Below, one piece after another: positions 16,538 to 21,808 of a DNA stretch of 25,658 bases (its first letter is position 1; each line of letters starts with the position of its first letter). This DNA is from a virus. Both the position numbers and the translations under genes were made by a program. The stretch lies in the IMG/VR virus record IMGVR_UViG_3300024273_001259, positions 1 to 25,658 of that record. The stretch is one strand, 5' to 3'. The notes under the pieces were generated by a model. That model was not told the DNA's origin. It did not search any database and was given only the letters and a program-made list of their open reading frames with translations.

Positions 16538-17899
16538 TTAAGCTATTATTTTAGTTAATTTCTTTTTGAAAACAGATGTCTTCTCGAAGAACTCAAGTCT
16601 TTCTTGAGTGTGTTCTGTTAAGCTAGGTGTTGACTTTAAATGCACTTGCAACCACGCTAATTTATTTATTGATAATTTAACTGTATCAATATCTTTCTGA
16701 TCAAGAGTTCTTTCCACTCCAAAATTAGTGCTATCGCCTCCTAACATACGCAATACTTCATCTTCCACTTCTGCTCCTTCGCCTCCATCTACAGATCTAC
16801 AAGAGTCTTGTATTACTTGAAAATAAGCCTTTGCTTTCTCAAGAATTTTAACAGATGCTTGAACTTGCTCGCTTTGCTTATTGGCTTTAAAGTACTTTGT
16901 AACAATATCCTTGTCTATGTCAGAAACAAGATCTAGTGATGATCCAAATGCATACAGTTGAGCCGCTTGAACAGCAGTTCTAGGTGAAACAAAACTTGTC
17001 CCAACTGCATTATTCAACTCTATGATGCTAGCTAGGTCGGAAAACTTTATCTTGTTGTCTTTATAGAAAGTAGAGTCCTTGTCAAACACTTTTTCAAATA
17101 GGTTTATGAAATCAACTTTGCTGTAAGTATCCCATTCAACCTTCTTAGTTATCGGAAATCGTTGCGAGAACGCTTCCAGGCTTTCGTCTTCAGAGAAATC
17201 CTCTTTAGATTTATTAGTCAAGCCTATTATTACTTTTGTTTTAATCTTGAATTTCTGCTTTCCTTTTCTGAAGTATCCTGAAGTCATAATATCTTTCAAA
17301 GACAACAATATAGCTGCAGGAGCGTCGAACAATTCTTCGAATACAACTACCTCATGGTTCATGAAGCTATTCTCTACTAAGTATACGTATTCTCCAGTTC
17401 CAGTCTCCTTGTCTAGGAATAGTTTCATATCCAATCCACCAAACAAAGCCTCTTCAGTTAATCCTTCTCCAAGAGCTTGTACAAACGGCTCTGAACTAAT
17501 CATACCAAGTTCTTTAGCTTTCTCAAGGAAATGCTCAGTCATCTCTGACTTGCCGTGTCCACCCCTACCATAAAGCAATACGTTTTTTCCTAGAACTATT
17601 CCAGGATACAAAGCATCAACAACGTCTTTCGAGTGAATGAACTTGCTCGACAAAGAATCAAGAAGGTCCATGTAATTCTGTCCAAAAAGAATAGCTTCTT
17701 CTGTTGGATTTTCTTCAATCAAGTCTACTGATATGTTAACTCCGTGATACGGCATGAATCCTGCTTTCTTTGCTTTTATCATCTCAGCGTCGGTAACTGG
17801 AAATTTCAATCCAGACACTAAATCGTATTCTGCTTTTGGCACGTAGTAAAACAGTGTTTTAAGATAAGCTTCGTCTACTTCTTTAAATCTAATTATCAT
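16538..17899 (-). CDS. MoxR/CobS-type AAA+ ATPase
   Basis: A 453 aa AAA+ protein. Walker A is GRGGHGKS (111-118) after NVLLY. Walker B is VVVFEEL (184-190), in which the usual Asp-Glu is Glu-Glu (E188-E189). Sensor-1-like IIGLTNKSKEDF and the following SQRFPI match MoxR/CobS proteins, which bind ATP and remodel targets together with a VWA partner. The gene order ATPase then VWA is the family's usual one. The Asp-to-Glu change in Walker B could be functional or could slow the cycle. Its start overlaps the upstream gene's end by 11 nt in reverse order, indicating a tight operon. Confidence 0.85.
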   Translation of the reverse strand: MIIRFKEVDEAYLKTLFYYVPKAEYDLVSGLKFPVTDAEMIKAKKAGFMPYHGVNISVDLIEENPTEEAILFGQNYMDLLDSLSSKFIHSKDVVDALYPGIVLGKNVLLYGRGGHGKSEMTEHFLEKAKELGMISSEPFVQALGEGLTEEALFGGLDMKLFLDKETGTGEYVYLVENSFMNHEVVVFEELFDAPAAILLSLKDIMTSGYFRKGKQKFKIKTKVIIGLTNKSKEDFSEDESLEAFSQRFPITKKVEWDTYSKVDFINLFEKVFDKDSTFYKDNKIKFSDLASIIELNNAVGTSFVSPRTAVQAAQLYAFGSSLDLVSDIDKDIVTKYFKANKQSEQVQASVKILEKAKAYFQVIQDSCRSVDGGEGAEVEDEVLRMLGGDSTNFGVERTLDQKDIDTVKLSINKLAWLQVHLKSTPSLTEHTQERLEFFEKTSVFKKKLTKIIA

Positions 17900-18140
17900 T
17901 GTTGTTGTATTGTTTAATTATTACCTCTTGCAACTCCATTTCTTCTGCGTGATGATCTATAGAACCCCATATAGAATTCATTACACTTTCGTTTTGTAAT
18001 GCTCTATCTAACACTTCTTGAGCGTCTTCTTCATCACAATCGTACCTACCTATTACGTCATCTACTGACCATAAATTATCTACATAGTAACCTGCTTTTC
18101 TAAGCAAGTCTTTTGCTTTTTCTAGTTCTACTGCACTCAT
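17889..18140 (-). CDS. Conserved Bacteroidota phage protein, unknown function
   Basis: An 83 aa acidic protein with the pattern AKDLLRKAGYYVDNLWSVDD followed by a DCDEEDAQEVLDRALQNE helix and WGSIDHHAEEM. I recognise this from many short proteins in Bacteroides and Flavobacterium phages and prophages. Its fold is helical, and its function is not known to me. It overlaps the next gene downstream by 11 nt and the upstream gene by ATGA. Confidence 0.7.
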   Translation of the reverse strand: MSAVELEKAKDLLRKAGYYVDNLWSVDDVIGRYDCDEEDAQEVLDRALQNESVMNSIWGSIDHHAEEMELQEVIIKQYNNNDN

Positions 18141-18346
18141 GATACTTTTCCTTTTTGTTTACTGTAGATATTTGCTTCTACAGTTATGTTTACTACATTA
18201 AAATTTTCTCTCAAATACTCTTTAGCTTCTTTAATCATAGCTTTAGTGTTCTGATGAGTACCAGGCATTAAGTAATACCTGGCTCCTGATTGTTCTCCTA
18301 GTTCAAATTCAAACTCTATCCCGTTGGGAGTTTCTTCTTTTGCCAT
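18137..18346 (-). CDS. Small hypothetical protein
   Basis: A 69 aa protein (GIEFEFELGEQSGARYYLMP; IKEAKEYLRENFNVVNITVE), an alpha-beta pattern with no recognised family. It overlaps the preceding gene by 38 nt and the next by ATGA, so it belongs to the same translational string leading into the MoxR-VWA pair. Confidence 0.5.
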   Translation of the reverse strand: MAKEETPNGIEFEFELGEQSGARYYLMPGTHQNTKAMIKEAKEYLRENFNVVNITVEANIYSKQKGKVS

Positions 18347-18584
18347 CTGTCTTTAGTTGCTTAAAATGATTAAAAACCCTGATCCTTTTGTCTCTAGCGT
18401 GAATGCCCATTATGAATCTTTCTAATCTCTCAGCAGACGCTCCTGTTTTGTTTTCCATTTTTAAATTAACGGTTTTTTTTGTGATCGCTAAAGTGTCTCT
18501 CATGTAGAAGTAACTGCTTTTGTTTATGAATTCGTCTAACAGAAACAGCAACTTAAGTGTTTGTTTTTTTATTGTTCTTCTCAT
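18309..18584 (-). CDS. Small basic hypothetical protein
   Basis: A 91 aa very basic protein (RRTIKKQTLKLLFLLDEFIN; KQLKTDGKRRNSQRDRV), probably nucleic-acid binding. No family is recognised. It starts after a structured RNA element with a U-rich tail, so it may head the transcription unit that includes the MoxR-VWA genes. Confidence 0.5.
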   Translation of the reverse strand: MRRTIKKQTLKLLFLLDEFINKSSYFYMRDTLAITKKTVNLKMENKTGASAERLERFIMGIHARDKRIRVFNHFKQLKTDGKRRNSQRDRV

Positions 18585-18611
18585 CTTTTTAGAGTTATTT
18601 TTTCTTGTTGT

Positions 18612-18690
18612 GGAAAAAGAAAACGCTGTCGTAGGTTATTACCGCTTTCTCCTTATGGCGAAGAATGGAATGGTGACTACGACAGGTTAA
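18612..18690 (-). ncRNA. Structured leader/terminator RNA with 9-bp basal stem
   Basis: On the minus strand CTGTCGTAG (18685-18677) pairs perfectly with CTACGACAG (18634-18626). Inside is a second interrupted helix (TCACC with GGTAA, one mismatch) and a 6-bp hairpin (TTCTTC-GCCATAA-GGAGAA). The outer stem is followed by CGTTTTCTTTTT, so it could work as a terminator or attenuator. The inner part is more elaborate than a simple terminator. It matches no riboswitch family that I can name. Confidence 0.5.
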
Positions 18691-18708
18691 CTTCTTTTTG
18701 TTTGATTT

Positions 18709-18840
18709 TTAATTTTCTTCTTCGTATGCTTTTTCGCAATTCTTATCGCAGTACTTTCCAACGCAAGGGAATCCACAAAAATCACACTCGTTATCTAGTT
18801 CTACAGGTTGCTCTTCTAACTTCCATTTATCGTAATTCAT
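18709..18840 (-). CDS. 43 aa zinc-knuckle mini-protein
   Basis: A very short gene encoding 43 residues that begin MNYDKWKLEEQP. Five cysteines at 19, 22, 26, 31 and 35 (CDFCGFPCVGKYCDKNC) give a CxxC...CxxxC pattern able to bind zinc. The tail is acidic (EKAYEEEN). This resembles short zinc-binding phage proteins of Bacteroidota phages, possibly adaptor proteins. The stop is followed by the structured RNA element. The ATG lies just after the stop of the 51 aa gene with 5 nt between. Confidence 0.7.
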   Translation of the reverse strand: MNYDKWKLEEQPVELDNECDFCGFPCVGKYCDKNCEKAYEEEN

Positions 18841-18845
18841 ATATA

Positions 18846-19001
18846 TTAGTTTAAATCAGTTAATCTAAAATATCCAAAAACATACGCCGATATCACTAAC
18901 AAAGACCAACCTTTATTGTATTGAGACACCTTGCCTATAAGGGTTATAAACAAGAACAATCCAACCCAAAAAGGATAATATTTTTTTATAACCTCTTTCA
19001 T
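18846..19001 (-). CDS. 51 aa two-helix membrane protein
   Basis: A short gene encoding MKEVIKKYYPFWVGLFLFIT at its start. Residues 9-23 (YPFWVGLFLFITLIG) and 32-46 (WSLLVISAYVFGYFR) are two hydrophobic segments separated by a short polar loop (KVSQYNKG), so it is likely a small inner-membrane hairpin. Possible roles are a holin, antiholin or superinfection-exclusion peptide; there are no lysis genes nearby to decide. It has an A-rich leader before the ATG. Confidence 0.6.
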   Translation of the reverse strand: MKEVIKKYYPFWVGLFLFITLIGKVSQYNKGWSLLVISAYVFGYFRLTDLN

Positions 19002-19081
19002 AGTTTTATATTTTATTTTGGTTCTCTATTGGTTCCCAAGAAATAACATCTTTATTACTCGGTCGATCCCCTCCAAATCCA

Positions 19082-19687
19082 TTAATTCAATTGATTAAAT
19101 AACGAATCATGTACAAATTCACTATTTTCGTTAATAACATCTATCTCATCTTGAGTAGCAGGAAAGCCTTTGTATAAAGCTCTTGATACATAAGCGTCAA
19201 CATAGTCAGGTGCGTCATTATGATCTACGTCGTTGAAATCCACGTCTGTGAGTTGTGAAAAGTCAAGTTCATCCTTTTTGTCTTTAAGAAGTTTTAGTCC
19301 CTCTATTAACACGTCTTCAAGACATTCTTCATGACTATGATAATAACTAAAGTCTGAAAACGTATTCCAGTCGTCGTTGACATCGACTACATTTCCTTCG
19401 TAAAGAATTTGAAAGCCTTCTTCAGGAATCTCTTCTTTGTAAGCATCATGCATGTCATCTCTCCATGGATTAGCAGATACGTGTACCCTATGCTTCTCAC
19501 GTAGCCAAGCCTGAAGTTCTGATTGAGTTGGCCTTGAGATCGCTTTTAAAGGAAAATCAATTCGATTAAATTGCTCTGTCAAAGGACACCTGTACGGCAT
19601 TTCATCTACAAATGCATCATAAACATCTAAGTCAAACCCTTTCTCTTTAGCTAATTTTGCTGTGTTAAATTCCACTAGCTTACCCAT
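19082..19687 (-). CDS. Conserved phage hypothetical protein
   Basis: A 201 aa protein. The opening LVEFNTAKLAKEKGFDLDVYDAF and the segment RPTQSELQAWLREKHRVHVS (residues about 52-71) match a hypothetical family frequent in Bacteroidota phages and prophages. The middle is acidic (EECLEDVLIEGLKLL; DVDFNDVDHNDAPD). Its function is unknown. The stop of the upstream 111 aa gene overlaps its start by one base. A shifted 26-codon stretch after its stop looks protein-like, but there is no start codon. Confidence 0.65.
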   Translation of the reverse strand: MGKLVEFNTAKLAKEKGFDLDVYDAFVDEMPYRCPLTEQFNRIDFPLKAISRPTQSELQAWLREKHRVHVSANPWRDDMHDAYKEEIPEEGFQILYEGNVVDVNDDWNTFSDFSYYHSHEECLEDVLIEGLKLLKDKKDELDFSQLTDVDFNDVDHNDAPDYVDAYVSRALYKGFPATQDEIDVINENSEFVHDSLFNQLN

Positions 19688-20022
19688 CAGAAAGGAAGTT
19701 TCTTGTTTTCAATCCTGTCAATTATACTCGCTTTCTTTAGAATGAGATAATTAATAGCGTCTCCGAACTTCTCGTTCAACATCTCGTAAGTAGGAAGTTG
19801 TCCATTTTCAATGTCATCTATGATGTCGTCAATAGATATCTCATGCTTAAGAGCCATGCCTGATATTACTTTCTCACGAAGAATGCCCGTTTTTCTTGCT
19901 CCAACATTGAAGTTGTGCAATGGGTCGTCGTTTCTTGAGTACTCAGCTGATTTCACAGTTAGAACTTCAGTTACCTGTTCTAGAGTAGCGTCAACTATCT
20001 CATCAAATCTGCTTCTATCCAT
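19687..20022 (-). CDS. MazG/DUF1599-like all-alpha protein
   Basis: A 111 aa protein with the pattern LTVKSAEYSRNDDPLHNFNVGA (residues 21-42), LKHEISIDDIIDDIENG (58-74) and NEKFGDAINYLILKKASI (83-100). This is the signature of a phage family related to DUF1599/nucleotide-modification-associated proteins, which have a helical MazG-like fold with acidic metal-binding residues. It may hydrolyse or process a nucleotide; the catalytic assignment is inference. The C-terminus ends KKLPF, which is interesting next to the DLPF tails of SSB and the 90 aa protein but is not acidic. Confidence 0.6.
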   Translation of the reverse strand: MDRSRFDEIVDATLEQVTEVLTVKSAEYSRNDDPLHNFNVGARKTGILREKVISGMALKHEISIDDIIDDIENGQLPTYEMLNEKFGDAINYLILKKASIIDRIENKKLPF

Positions 20023-20028
20023 TTCTTT

Positions 20029-20238
20029 TTATTTTAAAATTTCTATTATTCTACCCATGTCTCCTTTGAACCACGACTGACTAACCGCGAATGGCTCTTC
20101 GCTCCTGGAAGATCTTTCCATCACTACCTCATTGTCGTCATTTAATTGAACCACGTCGTAAAAGTCTTCTCCGTCAAGAGCGTCGTAGGTTACTTTAATC
20201 TTCTTTCCAATGTATTCTTGAATTGTGTCTATAGGCAT
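20029..20238 (-). CDS. Small hypothetical protein
   Basis: A 69 aa acidic protein that looks like a small SH3/beta-barrel-type domain (GKKIKVTYDALDGEDFYDVV; NEVVMERSSRS). No family is recognised. A palindromic element copy stands just upstream of its start. Confidence 0.45.
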   Translation of the reverse strand: MPIDTIQEYIGKKIKVTYDALDGEDFYDVVQLNDDNEVVMERSSRSEEPFAVSQSWFKGDMGRIIEILK

Positions 20239-20251
20239 AATTTCTATTTTT

Positions 20252-20266
20252 TAATGCGTTGCTTTA
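20252..20266. repeat. Palindromic element TAAAGCNNNGCTTTA, copy 4 (one mismatch)
   Basis: TAATGCGTTGCTTTA followed on the plus strand by GTTTTC. It overlaps the 3' end of the 186 aa gene and stands 14 nt before the next start. Confidence 0.5.
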
Positions 20267-20824
20267 GTTTTCTATTGATACTAATTTATTGATTTTTCTA
20301 ATAGTAAATGTGCCTTCAATTTCAAAGTCGCTTGAAACTGACTCGTGGAAACCATCACTCATAGATCCTTCAGAGATAATAGACTTTCCATCAACAACAG
20401 ACATAGCCATTTGCCCATTGATTAGAACAAACCTATGAGTACTAGTTTTTTCAGAGCTAATTAACTCTTGAATTTCGATATCTTCTCTGTACTCGTCGTT
20501 CATCAGATCAGCGATTCTTTCATTAACAGCTTTCGGCCTGGTCACATCTATAGCGCCTAGGACCAACAGTTCTTCCAGCTCTACCATGTTGGATTGTTTC
20601 ACCTGAGACTCGCTATCTCTTAACATTTTAAGCGCTTTATTTCTCTCTACAGCTTGTACTTCGTAGATTTTACCAAGTATGGCTGCTGGAGTTCTATCTA
20701 CCAGAATTTCATTTAAGGTTACACAAGCTTCTTTAGCCTTCCTTCCTTGAGAATGAAATTCAATCGTAGCTGTGTCTCTCTCGCTCCAACTCTTACCTGT
20801 TCTAGTTTTTTGTCTTTGTTCCAT
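20264..20824 (-). CDS. Putative Myb/SANT-like DNA-binding protein
   Basis: A 186 aa protein. Residues 11-55 (KSWSERDTATIEFHSQGRKA, ending RTPAAILGKIYEV) fit a Myb/SANT or GcrA-like HTH pattern: Trp, acidic helix, Gly-turn and an R-T-P-A-A-I-x-x-K recognition helix. The C-terminal part is beta-rich (HRFVLINGQMAMSVVDGKSI). It could be a regulator of the genes downstream. It is the first protein gene after the RNA island, with an A-rich leader (AAAACAAAAACAAAAAA before ATG). Confidence 0.6.
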   Translation of the reverse strand: MEQRQKTRTGKSWSERDTATIEFHSQGRKAKEACVTLNEILVDRTPAAILGKIYEVQAVERNKALKMLRDSESQVKQSNMVELEELLVLGAIDVTRPKAVNERIADLMNDEYREDIEIQELISSEKTSTHRFVLINGQMAMSVVDGKSIISEGSMSDGFHESVSSDFEIEGTFTIRKINKLVSIEN

Positions 20825-20858
20825 TTTTTTGTTTTTGTTTTAATTAATAAATACTTTG

Positions 20859-20938
20859 TGAAGATTCCAGGAATCGAACCTGTCACACACATATCGTGTA
20901 CACGATTTGTATGCCAATACCTATTCTAAAAATATTTC
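20859..20938 (-). tRNA. Divergent tRNA-like element C with over-long anticodon-type hairpin
   Basis: A T-arm (CAGG-TTCGATT-CCTG, 20882-20868) followed by a candidate 3' acceptor strand AATCTTC-A (20866-20859). Upstream, a hairpin of 11 positions with one mismatch (CATACAAATCG-TGTACA-CGATATGTGTG, 20913-20886) occupies the anticodon-arm position but is twice the normal length. The candidate 5' acceptor GAAATATT (20938-20931) pairs only partly, and no D-arm is clear. It is either a degenerate tRNA or a tRNA-like decoy, and I cannot assign an amino acid. Confidence 0.35.
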
Positions 20939-20999
20939 TGCGCTTTTTAATATATATTATTACACAGCCTTTTTAATAGACATTTAATTTATCCCCAAT

Positions 21000-21141
21000 T
21001 TAGGGAGCTTAACGCGCTCCCAAGTCTCGTCTCTACGCTGCCAATCTCATTGGAGCGTTGAAAAGGTTTATAACTTTTGCAGTTATGTTTAAATCAATTC
21101 TCTTTACTACTTGTGTATTGCTGTCAAAACCGGTCGGCCCC
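21000..21141 (-). ncRNA. ssrA: tmRNA coding piece (5' half) with tag
   Basis: Starts GGGGCCG-ACC-GGTTTTGACAG. The tag frame is 21080-21033: GCA start codon after ATAACT, reading AKVINLFNAPMRLAA and a TAG stop. The LAA end is the usual ClpXP-type signal. The tag's 3' half folds as P5: CGCTCCAA-TGAGA-TTGGCAGCG. It is followed by a GGGAGC-GCGTTAA-GCTCCC hairpin (21021-21003). The exact 3' end is unknown. Confidence 0.75.
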
Positions 21142-21203
21142 ATTAATTTTGGTTATTTATACATCGGCTAACCAAACCAACACGCTATACACGGCACGTT
21201 TCG
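21142..21203 (-). other. tmRNA intervening segment (62 nt)
   Basis: Lies between the discriminator A of the acceptor piece and the G1 of the coding piece. It would be removed by RNase P and a 3' processing nuclease, as in known permuted tmRNA genes. Confidence 0.65.
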
Positions 21204-21268
21204 TGGAGCCGGGGAGAGTCGAACTCCCGTCCAAACAAAAACTCATAATAAGTCAACAAATCAATTCG
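21204..21268 (-). ncRNA. ssrA: tmRNA acceptor piece (3' half)
   Basis: Holds GAATTGATTTGTTGACTTAT, then the P2 strand TTATTAT, then GGAC, the T-arm GGGAG-TTCGACT-CTCCC (21228-21212) and the acceptor strand CGGCTCC with discriminator A at 21204. The 5' boundary is not fixed by the sequence; it begins just after tRNA-like element A, whose 3' end is at 21269. The 3' end must be trimmed and CCA added. Confidence 0.7.
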
Positions 21269-21370
21269 CAGGCAAGGGAGGATTCGAACCTCCGACCTCT
21301 TGTAGTGTACTTAATGAGTCGCGATGACCCAGGTTCCAAACAAGCGCTCTACCAACTGAGCTACAATCCC
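21269..21370 (-). tRNA. tRNA-like gene A with 29-nt insertion in the anticodon loop
   Basis: The D-arm GCTC-AGTTGGTA-GAGC, the variable loop AGGTC and the T-arm GGAGG-TTCGAAT-CCTCC are standard. The anticodon stem CTTGT/ACAAG is perfect, but the loop is 36 nt instead of 7 and contains an internal hairpin GGGTC-ATCGC-GACTC. Removing 29 nt at the usual 37/38 position would leave TTGGAA plus one base, with a GGA-like anticodon. Acceptor strands GGGATTG and CTTGCCT pair only at positions 1-3 (one G-U) and 7. It could be a tRNA with an intron, a decoy or a degenerate copy. Confidence 0.5.
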
Positions 21371-21601
21371 GTTTGCGTTTAAAAATAATTTCGTCTGATA
21401 AAAAAATCCACGCTTAAAAACTTCGTTTAAATCGTTCAGGTATCTAAAGAGTAAAAATCTCTTCTGAATCTAGGTCATAACAAAGTCTTTAATTCTTTTT
21501 TGAGTTCAACTTCACACTCAATCTTCTCAATTCTACCCACTATAAATAATGTAGTCTATTGCAATCACTAGATACTAACGATGGATTAGTGGTCTCAGTT
21601 G
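21371..21601 (-). other. Spacer of RNA island, no gene recognised
   Basis: 231 nt between tRNA-like A and B. It holds small hairpins only: AAGAG-ATTTTTA-CTCTT, CTAA-TCCATCG-TTAG and TTGAG with CTCAA followed by AAAAG. There is no TTCGA-type T-loop and no open frame of note; function is not visible. Confidence 0.4.
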
Positions 21602-21709
21602 TACGGATGACGTGAATCGAACACGCGGCTCCCGTTTTGTTTTTCACTCTCATTGCACGCTGTACACACGCTAACAAAACTTTGACTCTACCAACTGAGT
21701 TACATCCGC
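21602..21709 (-). tRNA. tRNA-like gene B with about 35 extra nt in the anticodon arm
   Basis: Full acceptor pairing (GCGGATG with CATCCGT, one G-U), D-arm ACTC-AGTTGGTA-GAGT and T-arm GCGTG-TTCGATT-CACGT, with discriminator A at 21602. The middle is 57 nt rather than about 22. GTTTTGTT pairs with AACAAAAC over 8 bp around a 31-nt loop that itself contains a wobble-rich hairpin (GCGTGT-GTACA-GCGTGC). Four nt separate D-stem from this stem instead of one. No valid anticodon loop remains, so it is either processed or not used for decoding. Confidence 0.55.
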
Positions 21710-21720
21710 GCCGTATTTTA

Positions 21721-21800
21721 AGAGAGTCATCAATTAACCCGCGTTCTATAACGCAATCCCCTAGGCGATCGGTATTTCGTGTCTGCTAACGTGACTCTCT
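21721..21800 (-). ncRNA. 80-nt RNA closed by a 9-bp stem (element D)
   Basis: AGAGAGTCA (21800-21792) pairs perfectly with TGACTCTCT (21729-21721). Inside, CGT-TAGCAGAC-ACG looks like a D-arm, and GCGTT-ATAG-AACGC is a 5-bp hairpin. There is no T-arm, so it is not a normal tRNA. It begins 8 nt after the stop of the upstream gene and could also act as a processing or terminator structure. Confidence 0.4.
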
Positions 21801-21808
21801 AAAATTTA

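Larger units (their letters stand above)
21000..21268 (-). ncRNA. ssrA: Circularly permuted (two-piece) tmRNA gene
   Basis: The gene encodes a ribosome-rescue tmRNA in swapped order. Read on the minus strand, the acceptor piece (T-arm, 3' acceptor strand) comes first, then 62 nt, then the coding piece (5' acceptor strand, tag). The acceptor strands GGGGCCG (21141-21135) and CGGCTCC (21211-21205) pair over 7 bp with G3-U70, and the discriminator A is at 21204. The T-arm reads GGAC-GGGAG-TTCGACT-CTCCC, and the coding piece continues GGTTTTGACAG, the usual tmRNA D-loop analogue. GTAGTAA (coding) pairs with TTATTAT (acceptor) as a P2 helix. CCA is not encoded. Known permuted tmRNAs are processed into two RNAs joined by the acceptor and P2 helices. 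I recall them in alphaproteobacteria and some beta-proteobacteria and cyanobacteria, and I do not know of one in a Bacteroidota phage. Confidence 0.85.

Noticed and set aside
18561-18854. 97 aa plus-strand frame
   Set aside because: It is opposite the 43 aa cysteine protein and the structured RNA; the composition (many Cys/Arg/Tyr) is that of a reverse-complement shadow.
19006-19087. Protein-like stretch in a shifted frame after the 201 aa gene (contains GGDRPSNKDVISWEPIE)
   Set aside because: It looks like a gene's C-terminus, but there is no ATG, GTG or TTG start and no slippery run at the junction; it may be a remnant, but the evidence is too thin.
20859-20938. Calling element C a tRNA-Tyr because GTA appears in its hairpin loop
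   Set aside because: The loop is 6 or 8 nt, the D-arm is absent and no long variable arm is present, so identity cannot be supported.
21077-21382. 101 aa plus-strand open frame across the RNA island
   Set aside because: It runs antisense through the tmRNA and tRNA-like A, has no A-rich leader, and its openness is explained by the RNA sequences.
21371-21601. A possible further tRNA in the spacer (7-nt loops CCAT- and TTTT-containing hairpins)
   Set aside because: No T-arm or acceptor pairing could be found around either hairpin.
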